A stretch of DNA of 64,000 bases from Patellaria atrata CBS 101060 (taxonomy: Eukaryota; Ascomycota; Dothideomycetes; Patellariales; Patellariaceae). The notes under the pieces are model-generated. The model was not told the origin of the DNA. It searched no databases and saw only the letters and a program-made list of their open reading frames with translations. A program made the position numbers and the translations under genes. The number at the start of each line of letters is the position of its first letter. Positions within the stretch are counted from its first letter, which is position 1. The stretch covers positions 534,757 to 598,756 of the forward strand of contig MU006099.1 of the NCBI GenBank assembly GCA_010093705.1, read 5' to 3'. This document shows positions 19,658 through 30,054 of this stretch, piece by piece.

Positions 19658-21439
19658 TCAGTCACCCTGAGTGACCTGATGTCCTTCCACCTCCCACAAC
19701 CTCCGACATATCTCCTCCGCCTTACTCATACTCCGTCTACTCTCCTCTCCACACCCACCTTCTTCATCCTCATCCTCATCCGCAACATCAAAGCTCACCC
19801 TCGCTCGTCTCCCATCCTGTGCCGGCGTCGGCGGCTTCTTCAGCTCCTGATGACTGTTACTGGCCATATGATAATTGAGCTGCGAATTCCACTTCTCCTT
19901 CCCTTGTCTCTCAATGGCCCTTCCCACCGCCTCCGTCACGGGGCTCCTGAACCTCCGTACAATTTTGTATTCGATGCGCGCCTGCTCAAACTGCCGTAGC
20001 AATCTCGGGTCTATGCGTCCACCTTCGCTGTTGCTGATGAGCGCCGCGCCTATGAGTTGAGGTCCACCGAAACGTGGGATCACTGCTGGGACGGATTGTT
20101 GTTGTCCGAGCTCCGAGTGAGCGCGCTCGAGCATCATTTTCTGCTGTGTTCGACTGGGAGGGAGATCGCCTGCCGGTGTCACTGTTCCGGAGCGGCGGGA
20201 TGGTGTACGTGATTGAGAGGTTCCGTCTCCATTGGACAGAGGTTGGCCATTTGTGGCCGAGAAGTCCGGCGCCGATTTATTGCGCCTCTGTGCGTCGAGA
20301 TCTGGCGTCGCCGGCGGCGGTGGTGTTGTCCGCTTGGGTAAGAAAGCGCTGCCCTCTTTCGGTGTCCCGGATGAGTCTTCAGGATTGAGGAACCGTGAGA
20401 CCAAATCTCGGCCGGAGTGGTCGGCTAGGGTCGAACCGGCAGAGGTGGTATGAGCAAACTCCCGCGGATCGTGAGTTTCGGAGACTATTGTTGCTGACAC
20501 AGAAGATAGTTGCGGTGCCAGGTTGTGGGAAGCACTGCGCTGAAGCAGACGAGAGGTGATCATATCCGCTTCTGGTTGTCTCATCGAATGGTACGAACTC
20601 GCACCATTGATCCGGGCTATAGTATTGGCGCGAGTTGATTGTGGTCGTTCCGATGAAGCTTCTTGCGATGTTGTATTCTCCAACTGACGACTAAGCGACG
20701 ATCGCTGCTCAGGAAGGTAGTTTTCGTTGGTCTGCGAGGATGTTCTCGAATGGTCAAGGATAACGGAGTTCTGTCGTGTGTTGTCCCGAGTGGTAGCTGG
20801 AGATTGCGATGCGCTGTCCTCCGTCCATTCGTTCTCGTTTTCGTGGCTTTCTTCCTGGTGTTCTTCATCGCCTAATGCGAAATGAACTGTGGGATGTGCA
20901 GGTTCTGGCGAATGATCGCGCGATTTCGATTTCGCTGCGCGCCTATGTGAGCGTTTGGCAAGTGTTACCTCGCTTTTCGTCGCCTTTATAACCCCTTTGG
21001 GTGCACCTTGCCGGGGAAGATGTCCACTGGAGTTGTTCTTCCTCAACGCTGTCTGCGACATGTTTTTAGAGATAGTCATCGCGGACGCATTGCGCTTGCC
21101 GAGCGCTGGACGCTGAGCGGGTGTTGTTGAAGTAGGTGTTTCGTTTCCAGATAAAGATCGACGATGATGCCTTGCGGCTGCTGCTGCTGCTTCTCCGGCT
21201 TGCGCCTGAGTGAGCTTGTTCAGCTTGTTGAGATTCTTGCCGAAGGATGTATTCCTAGGGCCCAAACGACCGTGTCCATGTCCTCCAACAACGTGTCTTT
21301 GAGGTTTAAATTGTATCTGTCGTTGTGATGTAGATGGAGCTGGAGCATCGGACGGAGATTGGGATTGAGAGGATGAGGTAGAGGAGTTTCTGGCGACGGG
21401 ATGAGGCCTATTCGGTTGGCTCTCTTGGGCAGAAGCCAT
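19658..21439 (-). CDS. TCO89: TORC1 subunit Tco89 homologue
   Basis: Single exon, 593 residues. The diagnostic part is near residues 45-75: IQFKPQRHVVGGHGHGRLGP, then NTSFGKNLNKLNKL, the short conserved motif of fungal Tco89. The remainder is long, Ser/Thr/Gln-rich and disordered, with basic patches (KRSHRRAAKSKSR) and many SP/TP sites suited to phosphorylation. A more ordered C-terminal piece near residues 450-530 (IPRFGGPQLIGAALISNSEG, DPRLLRQFEQARIEYKIVRR) precedes an acidic tract. Tco89 is a fungal-specific TORC1 component at the vacuole involved in nutrient and stress signalling. Call made by motif memory. Confidence 0.75.
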   Translation of the reverse strand: MASAQESQPNRPHPVARNSSTSSSQSQSPSDAPAPSTSQRQIQFKPQRHVVGGHGHGRLGPRNTSFGKNLNKLNKLTQAQAGEAAAAAARHHRRSLSGNETPTSTTPAQRPALGKRNASAMTISKNMSQTALRKNNSSGHLPRQGAPKGVIKATKSEVTLAKRSHRRAAKSKSRDHSPEPAHPTVHFALGDEEHQEESHENENEWTEDSASQSPATTRDNTRQNSVILDHSRTSSQTNENYLPEQRSSLSRQLENTTSQEASSERPQSTRANTIARINGASSYHSMRQPEADMITSRLLQRSASHNLAPQLSSVSATIVSETHDPREFAHTTSAGSTLADHSGRDLVSRFLNPEDSSGTPKEGSAFLPKRTTPPPPATPDLDAQRRNKSAPDFSATNGQPLSNGDGTSQSRTPSRRSGTVTPAGDLPPSRTQQKMMLERAHSELGQQQSVPAVIPRFGGPQLIGAALISNSEGGRIDPRLLRQFEQARIEYKIVRRFRSPVTEAVGRAIERQGKEKWNSQLNYHMASNSHQELKKPPTPAQDGRRARVSFDVADEDEDEEGGCGEESRRSMSKAEEICRRLWEVEGHQVTQGD

Positions 21440-22839
21440 TGCTTATGCTTACTGTCCGATCGTTGAGGTACAAAGTAACGATGTACCCTAAGGACCCGTC
21501 AATGGCTCTCTTTGGCGAGGACGTTTATTAGAGGAAAAGGATGAGGTTATAGTAAGAGTGGCTAATTCATGACCCTAATACTCCTAATCAATACGACGTC
21601 AGCGATGAGTTGTTCCAAATGTTAAAGCGGCGTAATGTTCGGCTTATTTGTTTCTAGCTTCGCAAATGGTGAAAGGATTAGAAATGCAGTTCATCAGCAG
21701 CAACTGGGGAGTTTTGAGGTTACATACCAATGCGCCAGCAAACTGTTGGCTCGACGCGGGGATTGGTACCGAATCTACGAATGCGGATAGATTGGTCGTT
21801 GCTGAATATCCTCAGTACGAGATACCTTGATTTGTACAAGAAAAAAGATGAAGAATGATTTGTTGTCGCGGTGGGCAGACCTAGCTCTCCGCAACGAGCT
21901 CCAGTGGCTCTTTGAAGTATTATCATGTGGGAGAGAGGGCAGCTCAATGAATGGCATTTCACAAAGGCTTGAAAGGTCATCTACTTCACGTGTGCACCGA
22001 ACTACATTAGCACTTGATCCTTTGACATCTTATTATCAACGTAGTCTACAATTCTAGTGTTTACAATAGCAATCAAGCTTTAAATAAAGCGGTATGTTCT
22101 TCACCTTCCATTGCGACTAATTGATTCCACTTGCAGGCCCGGAGTCCCCGGACTGACCGCTGCATGATCAAAATTTCCCAATCGGGATGTAGAACATCGT
22201 GAGTCTGAGCCGAGGTCTAAGAATCCTTTGTTTCTACATCTCAACCTAACCCTCATCAACGAAGTTCTTACTTGTCACCCTCATCTCTAATACTCAATTT
22301 CTCTTATCATTTTTCTGTACCAATTCAATTCACTTTAGTCCATATAGAACCTCAGCCCTTATTACTCACGCTTTGTTTACATTCGTCTTGTGTTGTCTTC
22401 GTTCAATTGCTTGCTAGAGTGGAAGACATGGCCATAGATATTGGTTGAACTGCCTTTATACCTCTATATGAGATGATCCTAAACCATTCTCCTGCCACGA
22501 CTAATTCAAACTCTTAAGTCTTTCGCTGCATCACCACCAGCACCTGTGATCATTCACCTGATTTTCACGACGTGCAATCGGCCATCATTTCAAACAGTTA
22601 CTCATATGATTCACCATTAGGATTAACCCTCATACCCTACTGTCTTTCAACCAAAGCCAACACATTCCCCCCATTTCCATGCACTCTACCTCCACCCATC
22701 CCCCTATAACTCGCTCTCTTGAACTATTCCCTCTCCATACCCCAAACCTATCCACAAATAATCTTCCAAATCAAACTCTCACTTCAACCCCCTTAGTGCC
22801 AAGAAGCCCATAAAATCTCATCAACCCAACGATATATAA
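21440..22839. other. 1.4-kb gap, second half strongly pyrimidine-rich
   Basis: No gene seen in 21440-22200. From about 22230 to 22839 the plus strand is dominated by C, T and A with few G, a leader about 600 bases long pointing at the small gene at 22840. Confidence 0.45.
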
Positions 22840-23094
22840 ATGTGTCTGCCCACACTCAGTCGTCCCGCCCGGTCCGTCCTTGTGACAAACACCCACTCTG
22901 TCTACGTGGAGCGCGTACCAACAGGAATACCCAGCAAATCGAAGTCAAGGTTTAGGCCCCAAAATCGCGGCGCCTTCGTAGTGCGACCCAACGAACGGAA
23001 GAATGGCGAAGCGGCACCTCATATCAAGGCTGAGAACCGGCTAGGGAGTCCGGAGTTCCAGAAGAAGTTGGACCGGGGATATAAGAATAAGTAG
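22840..23094 (+). CDS. small basic hypothetical protein (84 residues)
   Basis: Single exon with the ATG at 22840 placed just after a long pyrimidine-rich leader. The protein is basic and Arg/Lys/Pro-rich (VERVPTGIPSKSKSRFRPQN, AFVVRPNERKNGEAAPHIK) and ends LGSPEFQKKLDRGYKNK. It lacks a signal peptide or membrane segment. The family is unknown; the strong leader and clean composition argue that it is real. Confidence 0.55.
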   Translation: MCLPTLSRPARSVLVTNTHSVYVERVPTGIPSKSKSRFRPQNRGAFVVRPNERKNGEAAPHIKAENRLGSPEFQKKLDRGYKNK

Positions 23095-23261
23095 GGAGTT
23101 TGAAGTGTGTCGATGTCTATCTGGAGAAATTGTGGTGGTCATTGTAGAGACCTGGACATCACAGGGCTCTAGCCAAATCCGAGGGGAGAACGATGATTAT
23201 GAGGCCATTGAATAGGTAGCGATGTTGATGCTTAGGATAGTGTCAAGATCATGAATCGATA

Positions 23262-25635
23262 TCAATCCTCCTCGAATCCTATACCGGACACCTGTCCGAG
23301 AAAGTCATTCTTCTTCTCACCCTTCAGTAAAGCATCAATATCGACGTTACCGCTGGTCAAATAGCGCTCGCTGACTCCAACGTTGACGCGCTGAGCTAAT
23401 AGAGCTTTTAGCTCCGCTCTTAGTGCTTGCACCTCCCATTTTGTCAAGCTCCTTGCTTCCCGTTCCTTTTGTTTTCTCCCATTGCCCCGTCCTCTCCGCC
23501 CAGCAGATTCCTTATCAAGCTCTTCACTATCATATTCAACCCCTAGTTCCTCAGCAGCCTTCTTCATCCACTCATCTTCAGTATTCTTCTTCTCTTTCGC
23601 TATTGTCATATCCGCTATCTTCTTTGCCAGAGTAGCTCTAGGTTTCAAGCGCGCTACAACTCGTCGATCTATATCTAGGGAACGCATGAAGTAAGATCCA
23701 CGTTTGCTGGAATCTCGAGCGTGGACCTTGGCAACGAGTCGACGGACACCTGCAACTTCTTCAGGAGCACAAAGTAGGATGCTAGACCCGGTATTTTCTG
23801 CGCGTGCTGTACGCCCAGATCTATGGACATACATGTCCGCGGCACGAGGGAGATGGTAATGCACGACAAGCTGGACGCCCGGGATATCTAAGCCTCGTGC
23901 AGCGACATCTGTCGCAATGAGGATGGAGCCAGGGCGTTCGGTGAAACGCTCAACAGAGCGGAGACGGGCCTTCTGTGGCATCTGTGAATGTAGCGCTAAA
24001 GCTGGAAGGTTAAGGTTCTGTAGGAATGGTGTAATACGCCGGACTGCGGATATTGAATTGGCAAATACTAGCGTTCGGAAATTTGGGTGATAAAGAATCA
24101 AAGAATATAGATAGAGATCCTGTTAAATTCGTCAATGATACACTTTCAATAAAGACATAGATTCGTACCTTCTCAGTGCCTGCGCACTCTACTAGTCCCT
24201 CCTGAAGACCTGTAGCCATCTGAGTAACTGGATTAACATCTATAAACTTAGGTTTCGGTTCTCGGAAGTTGAGCTTTTTCAACAAGTATTCCATGGACTC
24301 TCGATTGCTCATAAGATCACCGTTATATCTACCTTTGCCGGCTAACTTCTGTTGCAGTTCCTTCTGAAAGGTTGCGGAAAATACAAGGGTCTGCCTCTCT
24401 ACATACTCCTTGACAGGAGTTTCCTCTGGTTTATCGTCGTCTTTCGTTTCTTCTTGGTCAAGGACATTCAGGATCTCCTCAACCTCTTTGAAATGCCCCT
24501 CACTGAGCAACCGGTCGGCTTCATCAACAATAAGAAATTTTATCCCTCGAAGCCAGCTTATCAGGCCTTTACCATTGCTGATTACTTCCCATAGCCGGCC
24601 AGGTGTTGCAACGACAATATCTGCAATAGCAAGCTGACGCTGTTGCTTTTGAACTGAGAGTCCACCAGTCACCGTGGCGATTGAGGGCGCCCTGATTTCG
24701 ATATCACCTTTGGAGCAGAGAGCAGTCATATGCTTTGAAATCTGGTGTGCAAGTTCTCTAGTAGGTGATAAGATTAGGGCAAGAGGATCGGAAGTTTTGG
24801 AGTCCTTTGGTTTGTCCCTTGCTTCTTCTTTACTGGATTCACTCAAATAGTATTCTAATATAGGTATGCCATATGCCAACGTTTTTCCCGATCCTGTAGG
24901 TGCTTTTGCTATAACATCGTGACCTGCCATTACCTCCGGTATGGCTGCTGACTGAACAGGAGTGGGTTTGGAAAATCCCAGCTTTGAAAGAGAGGAACAG
25001 GTCAATTGGGAAATATAGAGGGGAGCTTTATGCCACGCGCTAGTATCCACATCATTGTCCAGTGACTCTTCCTCCAAAGTATCGAATCCTGCAGACGCTT
25101 TATCCGATACTTCGTTGTCTTCAGCCTTTTGTGCTTTAAGTGAAGGTACCTCCTTCATTTGCTTGGTATCCTTCTTTTGCTTAGTGTTCTCTTTCTTTTT
25201 CCTATTATCCCCTTTAGATTGTTGATCGTTCCCAGTCTTTGTATCCTCGTCGGCCGTGGATTTACTTGTACCATTGAGTGTGTCTTTCTCCTCCTCATCG
25301 CTAAAACCATCCCACTCCTCACCAGTTTCTGCGTTGTCTGACTTCTCGTCCTCAGCTTCGAGCAGAGATGAATCGTTTATTGCTTTAAGGGTAATGCGCC
25401 CTTTATCATCCTTAATTATCTCTACGTCCTCAATCTCTTCAAGTCCAAAGAAGCCCTCATAATCGTCCATACGATCGGGTAGCGGTACCGCTTTCCAGCG
25501 AGGAGCGTTCGAATTCGAGACTTTCCGCTTTTTAGCGGCGTGGTTAGCATCTTCGATCTTTTGTCGCTTCTTTTGCTTCATTGCCGCAAATTTTGGAGGC
25601 AACTGCCTCTTGGTTTCACTGGTAATTGAGGCCAT
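23262..25635 (-). CDS. MAK5: DEAD-box ATP-dependent RNA helicase Mak5
   Basis: Exons 25635-24169 and 24119-23262 flank a 49-bp intron (GTACGA, AACAG) and give 774 residues. The N-terminus WKAVPLPDRMDDYEGFFGL and the acidic, Lys-rich stretch are characteristic of Mak5/DDX24. Helicase motifs appear in order: Q motif GFSKPTPVQSAAIP, motif I APTGSGKT, SPTRELA, TGGL, TPGRLWE, motif II VDEADRLL, motif III SATF, then in exon 2 LVFANSISAVRR, ATDVAARGLDIP and motif VI HRSGRTARAE. Mak5 acts in the nucleolus in assembly of the large ribosomal subunit. The intron falls between recA domains 1 and 2, just before DLYLYSLILYHP. Confidence 0.95.
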
Positions 25636-25871
25636 GTTGTGGTGCTAGAGAGATTTTACAGAAGTGATGCTGCAACAAAAGGTTCGAAGACCCTCGCGAA
25701 AAACTTCCCTTGGTGAAGTGCTAACCGCGGAAACCGGCCGCACGAACCTCAAGCGTTGCTAGAACTCACTCTAGGAATTTCTCCTTTACTGTAAGATAAC
25801 AGCGAATCATCTTGAAACCTCTAGACTCTTCGATCTTATGTACTCAGGGGATTGCTGATACACTGTGAGCC
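25636..25871. promoter_or_regulatory. shared divergent promoter of MAK5 and TRM7
   Basis: Only 236 bases separate the two start codons, which face away from each other. Both genes serve the translation machinery, so shared regulation is plausible. No ribosome-biogenesis motif is clearly seen. Confidence 0.6.
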
Positions 25872-27002
25872 ATGGGAAAATCGTCAAAAGACAAACGAGA
25901 CGCATACTACCGTCTCGCGAAAGAGCAAGGTTGGCGTGCTCGTAGTGCCTTTAAACTCCTTCAGCTTGATGAGGAATTCAATCTATTTGAAGGTGTCACC
26001 CGAGTTGTTGATTTGTGTGCTGCTCCGGGGAGTTGGAGCCAAGTACTTTCGCGCGTCCTCATCAAAGGAGAAAAGTTCGGTCGCTCTGCATGGGAAGATA
26101 AAGAACGTAAGGATCGATTAGCCGTTCTAAAAGCAAGTGTAATCAAGAAATCAGAGCAAGAGCTTCAAGAACCAGAAGGAGAGGTCCCTGAACCTTTGAG
26201 ACCGCGAGAAAATGTAAAGATAGTATCGATTGACCTCCAACCGATGAGCCCTCTCGAGGGTATCATTACATTACAGGCAGACATAACACATCCTTCAACC
26301 GTTCCGTTGCTCCTCAAAGCTCTAGATCCAGAGAGTTACGATCCGTCATCCACGTCCGCCGCGCATCCAGTGGACCTAGTGATCTCTGACGGTGCTCCGG
26401 ACGTTACGGGTCTACATGATCTTGATATCTATGTACAGAGTCAACTACTCTGGGCTGCGCTCAATTTAGCATTGTGCGTCCTAAAACCTGGCGGCAAGTT
26501 TGTTGCGAAGATCTTTAGGGGCAAAGATGTGGATTTACTGTTCGCACAGCTCAAGATAGTTTTTGAAAGAGTGAGAGTTGCAAAACCACGTAGTAGCAGA
26601 GCGAGTAGTATTGAAGCTTTTGTCGTCTGCGAAGGGTTCAATCCCCCTAAGGGGTTCAAAGCAAGTCTTGACAACCCCCTTGGTGCTGCTCAAAAATTAC
26701 CAGTAGACCCCGAGAAACCAAGGGAAAGGACCAAACTATACAGGCGACTTCGAGAAGATGGCATTACGGAACTAGAGTTGGGTTCAGATGAAGAGAAAGA
26801 GGGTGAAGATGTTCGATGGATAGCACCATTCCTCGCGTGTGGAGATCTATCAGCATATGACGCAGATGCGTCCTACCATCTTCCCAAGGATAGGGTTAGT
26901 CTTGACCCAGTACAACCTCCCACTGCTCCACCATACAAGCGAGCATTAGAGATGCGGAAAAAAGCTGGGGGAGCATACGGTAAAACCAAGGGTTTAATTT
27001 GA
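25872..27002 (+). CDS. TRM7: tRNA (2'-O-ribose) methyltransferase Trm7, FtsJ family
   Basis: Single exon, 376 residues. [36 protein letters not shown] and the SAM-binding motif [17 protein letters not shown] are nearly textbook Trm7. Later come [11 protein letters not shown], the [11 protein letters not shown] loop, [14 protein letters not shown] and [16 protein letters not shown], which supply the K-D-K-E catalytic set of RrmJ-like enzymes. It modifies positions 32 and 34 in the anticodon loop of certain tRNAs. It is longer than yeast Trm7 (310 residues) because of a Glu/Pro-rich insert near residues 85-115 and a variable insert around residues 150-165. It shares a promoter with MAK5. Confidence 0.95.
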   Translation: MGKSSKDKRDAYYRLAKEQGWRARSAFKLLQLDEEFNLFEGVTRVVDLCAAPGSWSQVLSRVLIKGEKFGRSAWEDKERKDRLAVLKASVIKKSEQELQEPEGEVPEPLRPRENVKIVSIDLQPMSPLEGIITLQADITHPSTVPLLLKALDPESYDPSSTSAAHPVDLVISDGAPDVTGLHDLDIYVQSQLLWAALNLALCVLKPGGKFVAKIFRGKDVDLLFAQLKIVFERVRVAKPRSSRASSIEAFVVCEGFNPPKGFKASLDNPLGAAQKLPVDPEKPRERTKLYRRLREDGITELELGSDEEKEGEDVRWIAPFLACGDLSAYDADASYHLPKDRVSLDPVQPPTAPPYKRALEMRKKAGGAYGKTKGLI

Positions 27003-27357
27003 TGGATCCTCGCATTTTATCCGAACGCTACGTCAGATCGCATTATTCGGCCCTTTAATATGCATACCACTACTCGCCGAAAGCAGAACAACCACTTCGT
27101 CTATAAAGCTTTCCTGATTTCAGAGGGATTAATGAGTCACAGCCTGAGTGCCTCTGTACAGTACGGCCGTACTTTAATTCAATCGAATCAAAGACCACAA
27201 GAAGACGCCTCTTTCAGCCATCCACGTGATATCGCGCTCATAATTACGCCACACGAGGAACCCCTCGCGTCTTCATAAACCCCTCCGATCCCATCAGTCC
27301 TCTCAGGCACAAATCCTTCAATCCTAATACAACCTCAAATCCCCAAAAGTCTCCAAC
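27003..27357. other. short intergenic, TRM7 end to VOC gene start
   Basis: Ends in a C-rich leader (cctctcaggcacaaatccttc) before the ATG at 27358. Nothing else seen. Confidence 0.4.
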
Positions 27358-27840
27358 ATGTCCACCACCACTGCCCCTGAAACTTCTGAATCATACATGC
27401 TCACCTCCCCACCCAACTTCCAAAAACCACCTCCCGGCACACCCGTCTTCGTCACAATGCCTGTCCGCGATCTTCCCCGCGCCCAGCGGTTCTACTACAC
27501 CGTCTTCGGATGGCGCTACCTCGCTCACCCCTCCGATCCAGAGCGGGTCATCTACTTCACTCCTGGCTCGATCATGGGGTCTTTAGTGCTCGTAAAAGAC
27601 TCCTCCAACACTACGCAGTCGATTGCTACACTGAAGGAGGATATCGAGAGGGGAGTCACGAGAACAGGACCGTGTGAATACGTCCTCGTGGAAGATGTTG
27701 AGGAGACGGTGAAGAAGATTATGGAGGCCGGGGGGATGATGGAGAGGGAGCGTTTTGTGGTGGGGGATCATACGGAGATGGCGTTTTATCGCGATACTGA
27801 GGGGAATGTTGGGGGTGTATTGAAGTGGTTGATGCCTTAG
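27358..27840 (+). CDS. VOC/glyoxalase-fold protein
   Basis: Single exon, 160 residues. After about 30 disordered residues the chain reads FVTMPVRDLPRAQRFYYTVF then GWRY, the standard beta-alpha opening of the vicinal oxygen chelate fold. It ends with GDHTEMAFYRDTEGNVGGVL, the matching metal-site strand found in this group. The size fits a single VOC module that dimerises. Fungal relatives are mostly annotated as glyoxalase or bleomycin-resistance-like proteins without known substrate, so only the fold is claimed. Confidence 0.8.
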   Translation: MSTTTAPETSESYMLTSPPNFQKPPPGTPVFVTMPVRDLPRAQRFYYTVFGWRYLAHPSDPERVIYFTPGSIMGSLVLVKDSSNTTQSIATLKEDIERGVTRTGPCEYVLVEDVEETVKKIMEAGGMMERERFVVGDHTEMAFYRDTEGNVGGVLKWLMP

Positions 27841-27918
27841 GCGTAGAGGAGACTATTTAAGGAGGTGAAGTAAGATAAGAAATAAGGTAGTATCTCAGCC
27901 TAGGTAACATTATGCTGG

Positions 27919-28080
27919 GTTGAGATATTATACCTAGAATAATGGTAGCCAGGATGAGATACTATACCTTATATAATGTTACCTTAGTTGAGATATTATA
28001 CCTAGTATAATGTTGTCTAGGTTAAGATCGTGTGCTTAGTATAATGTTGTCTGAGCTAAGATATTGATGACTAATAAACT
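27919..28080. repeat. 34-bp imperfect tandem repeat, nearly five units
   Basis: Units begin at 27919, 27953, 27987, 28021 and 28055. Each starts g(t/a)t(g/a)agat and contains tatacctagtataatgtt. Just upstream, 'tatctcagcctaggtaacat' (27891-27910) is an inverted partial copy of the unit boundary, so the block can form a hairpin. It ends about 6 bases before the pogo transposon's target site. Confidence 0.8.
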
Positions 28081-28087
28081 GTGAATA

Positions 28088-28138
28088 ACGTGCTTCACCA
28101 GTCAGTGGGACACACCAGTCAGTGGGACACCCCACCAA
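28088..28138 (+). repeat. left terminal inverted repeat of the pogo element
   Basis: 51 bp pairing with 29871-29921 with a single mismatch at the 43rd base. Inside each end a 17-bp word (accagtcagtgggacac) occurs twice in tandem, presumably a doubled transposase binding site. Confidence 0.93.
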
Positions 28139-28426
28139 GATCAACCAGCGTTTTCATACAATTACTCCACTACAACAAAATATATTCAAATAAAATTATG
28201 CTTAGGAGCTACTTGAGACACTAGTACATTGACGCCTTGTGTGGCCTTGGATATGGCAGTTAGAGCACGTTGGTGCTGCTCGCTGTCGCGTCTGACCAGC
28301 CCAGTTCTGGTCGGCCTCCTACTCCATATTTTCCAACTCCTCAGCTATAAGCTGGGCCTGCTGAGCCTGTAGAGCCCCTCCATGCGCGATATACCTTCGG
28401 CGGTGCTGCTGTTTCCGTTTTCGACG

Positions 28427-29840
28427 TTAATTTTCTGTACGAAGCTCTATATTCTGCTTTGCAAGTATGGTAGCGGAATGCATCGCCATCTGGCATCCTT
28501 TAACAAGTTGATTGATTGCTCGGCTAGTAGGGCACTGTGACTGATGCCGAAGGATGTCCCGTATAAGCTTTGCCTGCTGCTCTAGCTGGGCAGTAGTATG
28601 TGGTGTTTCTGAAGTCCATTGAGGTGCTTCCCTATTAGCCGTGCCTGGTGGAGTCAAAGTCTTCGTGATTGGAAGTGACGATATGACGTGCTCAGGGTCG
28701 TATGGCACTAGGCCCGTAGCAAGAAATCCGCTTCTAATATTCTGATCTGTAAAGACAGATAGCCGTACCTTAGTATATATTGCTAGGAAGTCTTCTTTAT
28801 CAATATGGTGGATTCCATGACGGGCGAGCTCTTGAACCTGGTGACCGTACGCAACCTTTAGAGGAGAGTAGCAGCTTACGTCAAGCGGCTGAAGACGATG
28901 TGACGTATGCGACGGCATGCAGAGGGTAATAATCTTAATTTTCCATACAGTATTGGTCAAATTCAGGCGTTGCGTGGCTACCATGACCGTCAAGTATAAG
29001 TAGACGGTAGACCCCCTTTGTATAAGACTTTGTACAGTTGTCAAAGTGCTTAATCCATTCGAATCCTAGTTTATTTGTTGTCCAGCCATTATCGCTAACA
29101 GCGAGCATCCAGTCACCGGGTAGACCCTGATACCAGCTTGACTGGTGGAGCTTTCCTGGAAGGATAACGAAGGGCGGGATTGCCCACCCGGTGGCATTAA
29201 TACATTCAATCACCGTTGACCATTCGCGATTGCCCGGTTGTATGAGAATTGCTTGGCCTATAGTATCAGAGCTTGTAACGACTTTTGATGTCGCAGATAC
29301 ACCCATCATAAATCCAGTCTCGTCAAAGTTGTAGCTATCTTCGTCTAAGATGCCATACTTCTGGCGCGTCTCGTTTACACGCCCATACCACTCGCGAAAT
29401 ATGTCTCGATCTTCGCATTTCGCGCCTTGAGAATGAAACTTCCTATTCCATTTTGTCTGTAGGTCTGGCTGGTTGTTGATAAAGCGGCATACCCAGTTCT
29501 TACCAGCGGGTGTGGGAGGAGGATTCTGGCCGCGTGCCGCGAGTAAATGGTCTGCCATTCGTCGTACTTCGATGATATGGGGCGGAAATCCGCGTCGGTC
29601 GAGATCTAGGACCCATTCTACGAGTGCCTGCTGCTCAGATAGCTGTAGCTTTCGTTTTTGCGAATTAGACACGCTCTAAGGTGTTATGCCATGTACGCGA
29701 CGATGGAGAGTAGACTTTGGAACATCGTACAATCCGGCGGCCTTCCGGACACTTGAAATTCTGTTTTCTTGAAGCGACTTAGTAGTAATAAGTAACCTAC
29801 CTTCTTGCCGGGGCTTCTGAAGGTTCTGTGTTAGTGGCAT
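28427..29840 (-). pseudogene. pogo/Fot1 transposase, damaged
   Basis: Reading begins MPLTQNLQKPRQEGRLLITT at 29840 and continues with a psq-type helix-turn-helix (ISSVRKAAGLYDVPKSTLHR). An in-frame TAG at 29676-29678 follows. The same frame then runs through a CENP-B/Tc5-like DNA-binding part (LSEQQALVEWVLDLDRRGFP, KNWVCRFINNQPDL) and the first two catalytic Asp, in NFDETGFMMG and LLILDGHGSHATPEF. Near 28935-28945 one extra base shifts the frame, and the new frame carries the third acidic site (HRLQPLDVSCYSPLK) and the C-terminus to 28427. One stop and one frameshift therefore make it probably inactive. Confidence 0.88.
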
Positions 29841-29870
29841 TGTTGATTTTGTTGAAGACGTGGGGTGGTT

Positions 29871-29921
29871 TTGGTGGGATGTCCCACTGACTGGTGTGTC
29901 CCACTGACTGGTGAAGCACGT
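29871..29921 (-). repeat. right terminal inverted repeat of the pogo element
   Basis: Reverse-complement partner of 28088-28138, followed by the TA duplication at 29922-29923. It shows the same internal doubling of the 17-bp word. Confidence 0.93.
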
Positions 29922-30054
29922 TATGGTAGGGTTTACCGAGAGGTTCATCACCATATACTGTAGTAAGTGGTAGAGAGGATATAATTTATCGTGATACGAG
30001 CTACCGTTGACGTAGATCATTGATTCTCTATTAAAATCCTCAGAAAAACATATA

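Larger units (their letters stand above)
28088..29921 (-). mobile_element. pogo/Fot1-type DNA transposon, 1834 bp
   Basis: Terminal inverted repeats begin acgtgcttcaccagtcagtg at 28088 and its reverse complement ends at 29921. They match over 51 bp with one difference. A TA dinucleotide lies on each side (28086-28087 and 29922-29923), the usual target duplication of Tc1/mariner-pogo elements. The inside encodes one transposase on the minus strand. The near-perfect ends suggest recent insertion. It sits in intergenic DNA and disrupts no recognised gene. Confidence 0.95.
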
